Below, in pieces: positions 43,431 to 59,917 of a stretch of 64,000 nt of DNA. Numbering within the stretch: the stretch's first letter is position 1; every line of letters begins with the position of its first letter. Origin of the DNA: Oscheius tipulae (lineage: Eukaryota > Nematoda > Chromadorea > Rhabditida > Rhabditidae); assembly GCA_037178975.1 (NCBI GenBank), contig JASJZH010000003.1, positions 3,162,001 to 3,226,000 of the forward strand, read 5' to 3'. The notes under the pieces are model-generated. The model ran no database searches. It was not told the DNA's origin and saw only the letters and a list, made by a program, of their open reading frames with translations. The translations under genes were made by a program, and so were the position numbers.

Positions 43431-43687
43431 TCATGTTTTCTACATTCAAAAGCCCTTTCCTCGAGAAGAGAATACCGATTAGCAATAAGTTCAGCCCGGC
43501 TTAAAAAAGAACACGCCCGAAGACCGGTATACAATAAGTCTGTGACATTCATTTCAAAATATGGAAGATACCACAAACAGGATATAACGTGATAGGACAA
43601 GAGGAATGAAGGAAATAGAGCGATAACAATCATGATTCAACAAATGTAGGGACTATTACCATTATTATTTCAAAAAATAAGGTGAGA

Positions 43688-46488
<2,801 letters not shown>

Positions 46489-47060
46489 TCTCTGCAACTA
46501 CCAGATTAGAAAAGCACTAAAACGAAAAGGAGAGAGACAAAAAACAAATAAATGAAGAAAAGACATTTTCGAAGCAGCCAAAAATTCGAAGCCGATTTGA
46601 AAGGTCTCGCGACGAAAATGCGGCCGGCCTGTTCGGCGGTAACAAAACGAATTTTTCAACTTTCACAAATTTTGAGATTGGTGGAATTTACTTTGACTCT
46701 TTCCTGTTTTCCCGGTTCTTGACTATCGATTTCCAGAGTATGCCCCGTAAAAGCAGTTGTCAAGAACACCGGGAGCAAAACAAAAGTGCAGGCACAAATA
46801 CTTTTGATGAGAAGATTTCGGTCAAAAATTACAGAGCTGGCATTTGTAGAATGTTGGTTGTGTGCTTTGTTAGGATGTGCAAGCATTGAATACTCAGCCA
46901 AAACCACACTGCACAAGTTTAAAATGATTTTCCTTTTGGTAGCAAGCTTGAAACATCCCACGTGCATTCTTCCTTACCGGCTTCTATCCTTCTTTTCAAT
47001 CTTCCCGTTCACTTGCTATCAAAACAACAGTTTCAGAACTTGCGGTTAGTACGCCGGACA
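46489..47060. promoter_or_regulatory. divergent promoter region, DHX15 and UCR-1
   Basis: About 570 bp between two divergent housekeeping start codons. Both ATGs are preceded by acceptor-like AGs (TTGCAG for DHX15, GTTTCAG 24 bp before the UCR-1 ATG), so part of the region is outron sequence. No TATA or other motif is claimed. Confidence 0.35.
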
Positions 47061-48832
47061 ATGGCTCTCCGCTTCGTGGTCTCCAGCTCCCTCCGGCCAA
47101 TTATCACCGGACAGGTTTTCAGTTTTCTTTTGCACTTTCAGTCGTATTTTCAGGTTCGCAATGCTTCTGCTCTTTCTACGAAGGAAGTACTTGCATCCAA
47201 CCCATCCGCTGAAGTAGCCACTCTTCAAAACGGATTCCGTGTTGTTGCCGAAGAGAATGGAAAGAGCACTGCCACGGTTAGAATTGCCGAGTTACCTTTT
47301 AATGTATGTGTTTGAGGTTGGAGTTTTCATCGAGACTGGCTCTCGCTACGAAAATTCTCAAAACAACGGAGTTTCTCATTTCCTCGAGAGACTTATCCAC
47401 AAGGCAAGTCCGGCTTTCTGACACATTTTACTCCATTTTTAGGGAACCGGTAAACGAGCTACCGCTGCTCTCGAGAGCGAGCTTGAAGCCATCGGAGCCA
47501 AGCTGAACTCTTTTACTACTCGCGACCAGACCGGCGTTTATGTTCAGGCTGCTGCCCAGGACGTTGAGAAAGGTTTATAAAAACTAGGCAGCTATGTATG
47601 TTCTTTAGTTGTCGACATTCTTGCCGATGTTATCCGTAACAGCAAACTTGACAAAGTTGATGCTGAGCGATCTGTTCTCCTAAAAGAGCTCGAGGATTCT
47701 GATAACCTTCTGGAGAACATGGTTTTTGACAATCTCCACGCTACAGCTTTCCAGGTATAGTTCTTCCTCGTTTTCTTTCAAGCTCTAGTCTTTTAGGGAA
47801 CGAGCCTGAGCCAGAGCCCTCTCGGAACCACCGAATCTCTCAAGAACATCAGCGCCCAGGCCTTGAAGGAGTGGCAGGAGGACAACTACCGCCCAGTTCG
47901 CATGGTTCTGTCCGCTGTTGGAGGAGGAGTCAACACCCAGAAACTCCAGGATCTGGCCAACAAATATTTCGGAGATCTGAAAAATGAATACCCCAGGAAG
48001 GTCCCGGAGGTGAGTCTCTTTGTCAATTTTAAATGACATAGAAAATAGGCCGGAGGAATTAGATTCACTGGATCCGAGTACAGATACCGTAACGATAACA
48101 TCGGACACATGTATGCCGCTTTCGCTGTCGAAGGAGTTCCATATGGACACCCCGATGCCTTGGCTCTCCAGGTCGCCAACTCCTTCATTGGTTTGTCTTC
48201 TTGTTTGACTAAAACAACACCAATGTTTAGGTCAATGGGACGTGACCCACGCTCTGAACCGTTCAGCTCCGTCTCGTCTCGTTTTCAAGATTGGAGAGAA
48301 TCACGGTCTACAGCTGCTCAATCATTTCAACATCAATTACAAGTTTGTTCCTCCTTGTGACATCAGTATTCACTGTATTTGAGGGATACCGGTCTTTGGG
48401 GAGTTTACTTCGTCGCTGACGGAAATGATCTGAACGATACAACCGGTATCGTGAAGAGCATCCAGCACGAATGGAAGCATCTCGCCAATTCTGCCAGTGA
48501 GGACGAGATCCAGATGGCTGTCAACAAATTCCGCACCCAGTTCTACCAGAATGTCGAGACGAATACGCAAAAGGCTGCCTTCAACGCCAAAGAACTTCTT
48601 TACACCGGAAATGTTCGTTCGCTGGCCGATGTCGAGGAAGAGATCTCCCGTATTAACCACAACTCGGTTAGAGAAGCCGTCTCTCGTCACGTTTACGATC
48701 GCGACTTTGCCGCGGCTGGAGTTGGTAAGAGCTCTTCTTGTAGAAATATGATAAAATCATTTTCCAGGCCGTACTGAAGCCTTCCCCAACTACGCTCTCA
48801 CCCGCTATCGCATGTCCTGGTGGCGTCTGTAA
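47061..48832 (+). CDS. ucr-1: cytochrome bc1 complex core protein 1 (UCR-1/UQCRC1-like)
   Basis: The N-terminal mitochondrial targeting segment is MALRFVVSSSLRPIITGQ. An M16 peptidase-type fold follows: VSHFLERLIHKGTGKR, LESELEAIGAKLNSFTTRDQ, VDILADVIRNSKLD, PVRMVLSAVGGGVN, FTGSEYRYRNDNIGHMYAAF, FNAKELLYTGNVR and a C-terminal VGRTEAFPNYALTRYRMSWW, ending at TAA 48830-48832. The active-site HxxEH of the processing peptidase beta subunit reads HFLER here, the form I recall for C. elegans UCR-1. So this is more likely the structural complex III core protein than the catalytic MPP. One intron, 47404-47442, has a GC donor (AAG|GCAAGT). The others are GT-AG. About 470 residues. Confidence 0.92.
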
Positions 48833-49407
48833 GACATCTACTACGAGAAGAAAGAGACGAGCCCGGAGTATTTCTGATCGACGCCGTAGCTTATAGATGT
48901 GTTTTTAGTTTCTCTCTCTTTACTTGTTGGTGTCCGAATATGAGTCGAATAAATGTATTTATCACTCACACGACCTCTAACTGTTCTGACCGAAATCGAT
49001 GCAATTGTTTACTTTAGCAGTTGTGTATAACGGCTAAGCGCGTGAACCTTATAAATCTCTTGACATCTACTTAAGTTTCTCTTAAAGTTTCTATTTATGA
49101 AATCTTCGTCGAAACAAATGATCAATCACGCGCACATTTCTCCATGATTGTAAACTGCTATTTCCAATCGTCTTATCGATCTGACTCCTGTCTCAGAAAG
49201 GCTATTGGTCATTCATATAAACAAACGCGGCTGTTCTTTCTCGCTATTGCGGTTGACTCATTCGTGGCCGGACTCGATGATAGTCCTCGCTCGTTTGCTG
49301 ACCTCGCCCTCCTCTCTTTCCACTGCGCCCCATTTTCTCTTCTTTTTATTGTTAACTCTCGATTTCGTCTATCTTTCGATAACAAAAAGTGATATTTAGG
49401 TAGACGG
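48833..49407. other. intergenic region upstream of ced-6
   Basis: It holds the 3' UTR of UCR-1 and the promoter of the next gene. Overlapping short frames occur on both strands with no splice support. An acceptor-like ATATTTAG precedes the ced-6 ATG by eight bases. Confidence 0.4.
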
Positions 49408-51591
49408 ATGACATCCAAGGGAAAGGAACTGTACAAGACCTTCAAAAGATCAATTTCCGGAGTCGGAGATGTATGTTTGCACCTCGTTTATCAGCATTTT
49501 TAAAGCTAGCCTTAAGACGCTACCTGGTTTGAATTGGGCGCGCAGATCAGAAAAACGGGTGGGAACTGCAAATTATCAACAAAAAAAAAGATTCTTCAAC
49601 AAATAACAGATGCAAAAAAATTTCTGAGAGTGGTATTGAGAGTTTCGTCATAGGATAAAGTGATCGAAGCCATACAGGAGTCGAACCTGAGTCGTTTTTG
49701 ATTTGTAAACGGAGCACTAACCGCGGGGAGCTCTCTCAATTTTCGCAGAAAATACATTAAATTAGATAATAGGCACTTTCATGGAGATAATAGACAACCA
49801 CCTTAGGCTCGCTTTAATAATCAGGTTCTCGGTCAGAATCCAAGTAGCGGTGGCAGCTCGGCTAAATATGGAGGAGGCTCCGGCAAGACTTGGATTCATC
49901 CTCCCGGTTAGTTTTGTTCTCTTTTTTTCTATGCTTTCCCATAATTTTGCAGATGTTTTGATCAACGGTCGAGTCGAGTATTCTGTGAGGTTCCTGGGTA
50001 CTCGAGAAGTCGATAAAGCCAAAGGAACAGACACGATTCGAGATGCTCTCACTGCTATTCGCTTCCACCAACAGGTCAGTTCCCTTTCACTTCTCAGAAG
50101 ATGCTTTTAGGTTAAACACGGTGAGACTGGACATTCCGGCTCTAAGTTACAAAAAGTTGACATTCAAATCAATATCGAGGGAGTGACTGTGGTGGACACA
50201 AAGACCAAGATGATCCTCCATCGCTATCCTCTTCCCCGAATCTCTTTTGCTGCTGATGACAAACAGGTAAGCTGTGACAATTTTTTCTACAAACACAAAG
50301 TTCAGGATAGGAAAGTCTTCTCGTTCATCGCTCGTGCCGAGGCTGATTCGAATCGCCACGACTGCTTCATTTTCCTCAGTGACAAAATGGCCGAACAGAT
50401 CACTCTGACCATTGGAGAAGCTTTCGATCTGGCTTACAAGGTTTGTGTGAAATTATTGATCGCTACGGACTTGTCAGCGCTACATGGATACAAACAAGAC
50501 GTCTCTTGAGAACCAGAAGAGCCAGCTAATTATGAAGAAGAAGATTGCCGAGCTGGAAGACCAGAAAAAGGCAGCAGATACTCATTCAAAAGCTGTGACT
50601 GACCAGCTGGTTGCTGCTCTTAGAGAGAATGCTCGTCTTCGAGATTTACTGCAGAGTCACGGACTTGGACATTTTACTGCAGTAGAGGCTCCGACTCTTC
50701 CCTCAACCCCGATGCCTAAGGGTCCTCCTCCTGGAATATCTCCAACCGAGAACAATGTAAGCATCTTGTTCAGTTTTGATTCAGCAACGAATGATTAAGG
50801 AGGTTTATTCGGTGCCACATTCGGTAGCTACCCCCGAAGATCCATTTGCCGACATTCTCAATCGATCCTCAGAGTCTGCTCCAACTGTGAATACGACATT
50901 AGCCGGTCATACGTATCAAAACGGTAAGCTTTCTTGCTTCTACTGTTCTGTTCTAACATCTCTTTCTCCTTGGTTCACTAACCCCCAAAACGTTTTGAAC
51001 TTTAGTTGAAGGTTCGTCTTCCTCATCTCCTTCTGGGCCGGCTCCTGCTCATCCGCCTCCGCCTTGTCCCACTCTAGCTCCTCCTCCCCCAGTTGCTCCG
51101 AGAAGATCCGCTCCCAGCAAGAAGGAGCCCGAGGTTTGCCCGGTGTTTTACAAATTGAAACTTGGTCTTTTGGGTTGGTTGCCGTCTCGAAAATCTGCAG
51201 CTCGACAAATTGGAAGACGTTTTCGACGACAGCTTCAATCCCCGTGCTGCCGAGAAACCGAGTACCAAGGAATACGGTAAGGGTCTTTTTATACAGCAAA
51301 AACAAAGGTTCAGATCCGTTCGGAGAAGATTTCCTGGACGACGTTCTGGGAACTGGTAATGCCGCGGGCAAGGCTACCCTCGAGAAGGCCGGAAATGTTC
51401 AACCGACTGCCGACGAGCTGCAGGCGATGATTGACAAAGTCGACAAGAAGCTCGAGAATATGAGGGATGCATTCGCTGGCGGCAGTCTTGAAACCGGCGA
51501 GATGAACGTCAACGACTCGTTCCGTGACCTCGATGAGAACGAGTACGCGAGTCCTGTGAATCGTTTCAATCCCGAAGTCGTCAAAAAGTGA
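49408..51591 (+). CDS. ced-6: CED-6/GULP engulfment adaptor (PTB domain)
   Basis: It starts MTSKGKELYKTFKRSISGVG at 49408. After a 354-nt intron comes KTWIHPPDVLINGRVEYSV, leading into a PTB domain: VRFLGTREVDKAKGTDTIRD, DIQINIEGVTVVDTKTKMIL, YPLPRISFAADDKQDRKVF, HDCFIFLSDKMAEQITLTIG and EAFDLAYK. A leucine-rich coiled coil (MKKKIAELEDQKKAADTHSK) follows, then a Pro-rich region and acidic DPF-type motifs (DPFADIL, SDPFGEDFLDDVL), and the stop at 51589-51591. CED-6 links the CED-1/LRP-type receptor NPxY motif to engulfment of apoptotic cells, with clathrin/AP2-type contacts through the DPF motifs. The order PTB, coiled coil, Pro-rich tail matches CED-6/GULP1. Intron 1 holds a tRNA-like sequence on the other strand. 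Confidence 0.92.
49670..49735 (-). repeat. tRNA-like sequence in ced-6 intron 1
   Basis: On the minus strand a D-arm-like GCGGTTAGTGCTCC is followed by an anticodon-like arm CGTTT...AAACG and a well-formed T-arm CAGGTTCGACTCCTG. The acceptor stem does not pair and the anticodon loop would be nine bases, so it is probably a tRNA pseudogene or tRNA-derived repeat. It is antisense to ced-6. It is similar to the sequence in PGRMC intron 1. Confidence 0.4.
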
Positions 51592-51661
51592 AAAGACACG
51601 TTGTACAAAATCACTTACAAATTCATAATAATTCAAAATACAACTTTACATTTGTACAGTG

Positions 51662-53873
51662 CTAGTCACGCGAGACTTTCCATCCATAAACACATCGATC
51701 GAAACCGGCAGTAAGCAGATTAGAATGAGGATGGTCATCGATCCAGGCACAAGCAGTGACGAGACGAGTATGACAGCGTCTATTGGGGATCCTGGGAAGA
51801 CGGTTCCCATTTAAATCGTAGATACGAACATGGCGATTGTCGAGGGGAATTGCTATTAGATTGTGTGCCTAAACAATTTTTTACTGGGAGAAAAGTACCA
51901 AATACCTTGCTAACAGAGAGTCGATTGACCGAGGAGGACAATCGGATAGAAGACAGGGCATTGCGCATGTTTCGCAGATCCCAAACTTTGACTGTCCGAT
52001 CGTCACTCCCGGACACGATCCTGTCCCCGGTTGAAAAAGCCACACTCGTCACGGAACTGAAATTTGTTTTGAGAGCTATCATATTCTTTGAGTTTACTCC
52101 TGATGACCCTGGAAGACAGCCACGGACTGGATAGTCTCTCGGAAATCCCACAGCCGGAAGGTGGAATCCTTGGAACTGGTCACAACGAGACGTTGATTGA
52201 GATGACTCGAACAATGATTGAGTTCCTGCTCGTGTCCACTCAGAATACTGACTACTTTTCCCTTGTTGACATCGAAAATATTGGCAGAACGATCCCAACT
52301 GGCTGTGACGAGGTGGTTTCCTCCGGACATCCAGTCACATGCTATAACCGGGCCAGTATGACCAGTCAGACGCATCATAGGGGTTCGGACACGATGTCCT
52401 TCAGTGGGAGAGTAGTCATCTAAAGAAATTGTTTTAAATTGAATCATAGATCCAAACCATCATGATTCTCTTTGTCATCCATCGCAATCTTCCATATGTG
52501 AGCCGACTCATCTCCACTGGCAGTAGCTAGAGTAGTCTCATGAGGAGAGGTCTCGGTCGGAGCAAAGGCCACGCAGTTAACCGATCCCGAATGACCACTA
52601 TAGGTAGCCAGACACTGCCCACTATCCACATTGAATACTTTGGCTGTTTGATCTGGAATAAAGAGTACACTGGAACTATAAGACTCATAGAAAGTGGAGG
52701 GAACTTCAAGAGTACTGTCCCAAACAGCAACTACAATTCTATCTATGTCCAGGTAGGACGAACTCTCTCAGAGTTCTTCTGCTAGACAATTGTCTTCTTC
52801 GAGCTCGACAAGACGGGACAAGGATTAGTCGCGACAGGACAAGATAACTCTTGGTAAGACCTGGAGAGAATTCAGTCGTAACTGCATATGGGAGCCCAAT
52901 CGTCTAGTCCGAATACTGCTCCGACCTTCGAGGAGGCCAAGCAGTACGAGACGCTGCCGGAAACCATAGATCCGCCGCCACTTCCGTCGGTTTCTGTGGC
53001 CGATAAGCTCCGTGGATACGCTGCCAGTGTGATGAGCTGGTGGTCGACTCCTCCTGCCAACGTTCCATCGACCATTCGAGCTCCGGACCAGAAAACGAAG
53101 TTCAAGTGGAACAATGCCGCCTATGACACCCTCAATGTGCCGCCATCTGACGACATTTTCTAGCAGAAGACACCGGAACAGAAAAAATAAGCTAACAAAT
53201 ATACACTGACGACGCTTTTCTTTCCAGTTTCTTTTCGACTCACCCGAACTCGAAGTTGCACACATGGTTCTGGTAGGATCTGCTGTCACGTGCCAAACTC
53301 CGTCTCGGTGTCCTTCAAACTGTTTGTGAAGTCTGAAAGCCTATGAGACTTTCTACCCGATTCTTACCTGAATCTCGAGCCATCTCCTCCCACTTTGAAT
53401 CCTCCGACAAGACGGGATGGGGGTCCACGAAGAGCTGTTCTCAGTTTCTGGCCCATCATCATGGCCGAAGCTGAAAGGGATTGCATTTGAATGCGTCTGT
53501 TTGACTGTCATATAAACAGACCTTTTCTGCCTTTTGGGGTGTCCACTGTGACTGCGTTCTCCTGTGTGGTTATGGTCACTGTTTCTGCATTCTCTCCTGA
53601 CAAAGCGGCTACTTTAGCTCGAACTAAAAAATGTTTACCCACTGGTTTGCTCTACTTGACTCACGGCCACAGTTCTCCACATGTAGGGCATCGAATTCCT
53701 TCTCAATCATTTCGAACAAATGAAAAAGACGTGTTCTGTGAATCTTCCTTTTAGAATGACAGTCAAACCAACCTATATGCTGGAACCTCTCCCATATCGA
53801 GATTCGTTCCCAGAATGGTTTCGGGATCAGTACAGCTGCGTAACCGCTTGTCGTATTTGGCACTTGCAGACAT
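51662..53873 (-). CDS. WDR37-like WD40-repeat protein
   Basis: It starts [20 protein letters not shown] (ATG 53871-53873). A helix follows ([20 protein letters not shown]) like the WDR37 N-terminal dimerisation helix, then a linker. The WD40 repeats are: [20 protein letters not shown] (about 53.28-53.34 kb), [75 protein letters not shown], and a last repeat ending [15 protein letters not shown], with the stop at 51662-51664. WDR37 in vertebrates pairs with PACS proteins in calcium and lysosome-ER signalling. The SSKD.TFR.WDFR and [11 protein letters not shown] blocks are the signature. One intron, 52653-53243 (591 nt), contains a complete opposite-strand gene. Convergent with ced-6, 70 bp apart. 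Confidence 0.9.
52888..53163 (+). CDS. small protein nested antisense in a WDR37 intron, probably N-myristoylated
   Basis: Single open frame of 91 codons from [20 protein letters not shown] to a TAG at 53161-53163. Gly at position 2 and Ser at position 6 fit an N-myristoylation signal, so the protein may be membrane-anchored. It is rich in Pro and Ser with Trp-containing [13 protein letters not shown], and has no known domain. It lies wholly inside the 591-nt WDR37 intron on the opposite strand. That intron is about 13 times the usual length here, which supports a real nested gene. No intron of its own was needed. Confidence 0.6.
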   Translation: MGAQSSSPNTAPTFEEAKQYETLPETIDPPPLPSVSVADKLRGYAASVMSWWSTPPANVPSTIRAPDQKTKFKWNNAAYDTLNVPPSDDIF

Positions 53874-53929
53874 TCCAAAAATGTAGATTAGTTTTTACTG
53901 TTGTTGAAGGAGAATGTTTTTGAAGGCAA

Positions 53930-55018
53930 AGGAGGGTTCAATTCAGGAGGGAAGGCGTGAGACCGAAAATAGCAGAATTGTTTGTTTGAACTGTTTAGTC
54001 GATGACCTTGTTCCCCTTTCATCATACCTTGGCTCTTAAAATTATAAACCAACAACAGTAAAAACTAATCTACATTTTTGGAATGTCTGCAAGGAACATT
54101 TGTTCGTCTGACTATCAGTTAAAAAAAAAGCACACAGTTCCGATCTCCTCTTTTTATCTCTCTGCTATCACCACGCTTTGCAATATTTTCTGCCAACTGT
54201 CCTCAGTGCACATTGTACAAATACTGCCAATCGGCAAGAACATCTCGAGGGAACTGGCAATTCGCGCCAAACGCGAATTTAAATAACGGACAGTTTTGGC
54301 GGGGAAAACAGTTTGTTTCAAAAATTTTCCTATCAATATCTCCTCCTTTTGCCCTCTCTTGCAGTGTTTTTTCTGTAGAATTTTATCATTGCGATCTTCG
54401 AAGAAGTAGGAAAGTAGGGTGCATCTCGTTATTTCTGTCTCAAACCTTTTGCAGCCTTGAATTCTTTAGTCTATTTCGAAATCTCTAGAAAAGGACGAAT
54501 ACTTCGAAAGGGTGACCCAGTACAATATTGCAGTTGTATACGTGTTTCGCGAAATCGAGTTAATTTCAAAACAACCGCCAATAGTCGACGTGTCCTAGTC
54601 CTCCTCGGTGGCGTGATGTTTTCTTTTCTCTGCGTCTCTCACTTCAGCAGTCCAAGCACTCATCGCAGCCTACCTCTTTTGCTTATAGTTGTCCATTTTC
54701 TCTAATTAAAACTTGTTCAATTTCCTTTTTCTGTTTCCCCTTCATCATTGGAAACTATGCAGTAAGAGAACTGCACTCAAACTCGTTTTTTTACTTTGTT
54801 TTCGTAGCTGAACGTCCACACGATTACACTTGTTGCGAATCCTTGTCAGTATAGGTGTCGAGGTGATTGATAGCGTTTCTATCGCTGTGACAGGTGTGAG
54901 TCGCGTGTCACTTTTTTTCTTATCGTTTGTGTTCTAATCAGTTCCTTTACTAGAGCCGGTTCCGGGTTCTATTCCTTTTCCATGAATTATATGATTCACA
55001 TTTTCCAGTTGCTTGGGA
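53930..55018. promoter_or_regulatory. divergent intergenic region, WDR37 and ACSL
   Basis: About 1.1 kb between divergent start codons (53873 minus, 55019 plus). Short frames on both strands without splice support. It ends in TTTTCCAG, ten bases before the ACSL ATG, a likely trans-splice acceptor. No promoter motif is claimed. Confidence 0.4.
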
Positions 55019-57489
<2,471 letters not shown>

Positions 57490-58145
57490 AGTCTTCTGGA
57501 CCCTTTGCCGGTGCTCATGCCTTTTTCCCAGTTTTTTGATACCCTGTGAGCCTGGGTTCATGCTGTTTAGCGGGCATACTTCTAACGGGGCATAATTCTA
57601 ATTCATAATTCTTCCACTCTAAGCTTTTCTCCTACCTTCGTCATAATATTCCTTAGAGCTTCTCGATGGTTGTTCTTTGTGCATCCCTTTTTGCAAATCC
57701 CACCCCTCTTATTGCTTTATTACAGCCTTCTGGCTGCTTTACTTTACTCCGCATTTTTGTGTAAACTAATCGTCTTCGTTTTATCCTCCGGTTTTTAGAG
57801 CATACGTTTGTGGGAGACATTATAAATTTTGGAGCCTGTCAGTCTCTGTAATAAGAACAAGGTGGACATGTTTATAGAATGATGCTAAAACTTTGTGGGG
57901 CCCGAAAAGACTATCATTTACAAAGCTGTATGGTAAAGTACCCAGTTCCATTATTACACAAACACCGGCTAGGAAATTCAGGGAAGAAATCACAATAATT
58001 TGAGAAGTTATGAAAGAGGGAGCCCAGAAAATAGGGCTATTTGTGTAGGGAGAAGTGAGCAAATAACTAGTATTCCAAGAGAGAATCGGATACCCGAACT
58101 TAGATGGATTTTAGAAAAAGGCGTTAACTGCTTATGGGACGGAGA
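57490..58145. other. convergent spacer, ACSL and TMEM165-like gene
   Basis: About 650 bp containing both 3' UTRs. The plus strand is T/C-rich over 57.5-57.8 kb, consistent with a 3' UTR. No gene seen. Confidence 0.45.
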
Positions 58146-59499
58146 TCAGACGTCGAGAGGTTTTTCCTCGATACTTTGAAGGAACAATGCTGAAACGGCA
58201 AAAAGGAGAAAGACAACACCGCCGACCAAGGTCACTAAAAGTTTTTTTTTACATTAGCAAATCAAGTAAACTGACCAGTCCGAACTGATATCCTCTGAGC
58301 AACGAGCTTTCCACCAACGACAGCGATGCCCGTGCAGATAGCATGGCCGAGAACTCCACCGCTGATCACACCGACTAAAGGTGGTCTCATTAAAAAGGTA
58401 ACAAACAAAAGACTTACCGATGTTTTCGCGAGCTCCGAGAATAATTGTTGTCAGCTGTGATCGGTCTCCCCATTCGGCGATGAATGTCATTGTAAAGGCT
58501 TCGATGAAGATCCTTGACGCAAACGAGAAGATTAACCATGCAGAGTTGCTGAAATTTCCTGTGAATTGGGAGGAAATGGAACTAGTTTTGGAAATATAGG
58601 TGCTTGTTTGTAAGCGAAAGACCCAGATAAAACGGTAACGATTCGGGATAGAACAGAGGGTTATGAAACAAAGGAGAATTACCTAAATCTCCTGTTCACA
58701 GACCTAGAATGTAAACGATAGATACAAACAAAACAAGAAAAACTAACGCTGAACCGCCAGATTTTCCAGCCTCCAGATTTACGAACTTCTCCGCATCGAG
58801 ATCCATTTCGCGTTTGGCTACTTCGGCCTGAGCCTCTTCAAACTCTTCCTGAAGATTGATGTTTATTTGCGAATATGTGAAAAATATACCTGTCCCTCAG
58901 AAGAACTCATGTTGTATCCCTCATGGAGCATTTTGAGACCGAACAAGAAAAAGAGAAAGGTCGAGACGTAGTAGGTGATGGCTCGAGGAATCAGCATTGT
59001 GATCCAGCCGAGACAAGCTGATCTCTCATTGTCAGTAAAAAGGAAAGAAATGAACAAACCTGAAAGCACAGTCATCAGGCCTAGAGCGGCCATCGCTCCA
59101 GAGAAGACAGTAAGTCGCGAATGTCTCATGGCCATAATCACAGCGATGAACCATGTCTTGTCACCTAGTTCCGAAACGATAATCACGGACAGCGAAGCAA
59201 AAAATCCATGGTAAAACGAGATATCCAATTTGTCCGCCTATAAGTAGTGTTGAAATCTGGAAGATCAGGAAAAACTGACTCTTTTATGAAACTTTCCCGG
59301 CGAATCGCCTCCGAGATCTTCCTGGTCGAGAGGAGGACCGTCCGCTTGCTTTCCAACATCCACACTGTCGCGATCAACAATTGGTTTTTCATCTTTCTAA
59401 ATGGGGAATATGGCGCAAAGAGTAATAACAACGGACCTCGACCGACTCGGAGGCCCATATTGACAAGAGGAGGATGGAAAATATGAAAACGATCCTCAT
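58146..59499 (-). CDS. TMEM165/GDT1-family cation transporter
   Basis: It starts MRIVFIFSILLLSIWASESV, a signal peptide or first helix (ATG 59497-59499, eight bases after CTTTTAG). An acidic linker and two mirrored membrane halves follow. The first carries the family motif ExGDK in VIIVSELGDKTWFIAVIMAM. The second carries ExGDR in MTFIAEWGDRSQLTTIILGA. Between them is a charged loop (EEFEEAQAEVAKREMDLDAE). The end is GGVVFLLFAVSALFLQ and a short tail stopping at 58146-58148. The family (UPF0016) moves Ca2+/Mn2+ into the Golgi, which supports N-glycosylation and so fits functionally, though not genetically, with ALG13 nearby. Both signature motifs are intact. Six or seven introns. Confidence 0.93.
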
Positions 59500-59917
59500 A
59501 TGGGCTCCTAAAAGAAAAGTGATATAAAGAGAGAAGGTATTAAAGAACTGAGGTCCAGGAAATCAAAACTGGGCATATTGTTGTGTTACAGTCGGCTTTA
59601 GACGCATAGGATAAGCATAACAAAACGTGTTTCCAGGGTGTTACTCTATTTTCAGCACAGGGACCAGTCAATGAACAAAAAAGGCATTTTGGGTGTGGAA
59701 TTAACGTGGATCCAACGAAAATCGCAGTGTGATTGCGCGGTGTAAACGTCACACTGGCATCCACGCATACGCGTCAATCAGCTGTTTTCAACGCGGTCAA
59801 TCTTTTAGATGAGAATGAGTTATTTAGGCACACATTGAAGTGCTAACAAAGAGGAGAAAACGTGTTGTTTCCTTGAGGAAAGAAAGTTTATTAACCCGTT
59901 CGAAACGAGAAAAGAAG

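Larger units (their letters stand above)
38700..43600. other. gene-poor 4.9 kb block between the SH2 gene and DHX15
   Basis: Scattered short open frames only. One pair of candidate exons (40.86-41.14 kb), a perfect hairpin (42.44 kb) and a foldback of nearly 1 kb (42.5-43.4 kb) are listed separately. A plus-strand frame at 41788-41958 (starting MDQEPLCIIVVGRMQTG, 56 codons) has no other support. Simple GA-rich tracts occur near 39.1 and 40.7 kb. Confidence 0.4.

Noticed and set aside
47061-48832. Calling this gene the catalytic mitochondrial processing peptidase beta subunit
   Set aside because: The zinc-binding HxxEH motif reads HFLER, which fits the UCR-1/UQCRC1 core protein rather than the active peptidase.
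49408-51591. Initial reading of this gene as a NECAP-type endocytic protein
   Set aside because: The blocks INGRVEYSVRFLGTREVDKA, ISFAADDKQ and EAFDLAYK, followed by a coiled coil, are those of the CED-6/GULP PTB adaptor.
52653-53873. WDR37 seeming to lack its N-terminus and first WD repeat
   Set aside because: The missing exons were found at 53.24-53.87 kb, beyond a 591-nt intron with canonical ends, so the gene is complete.
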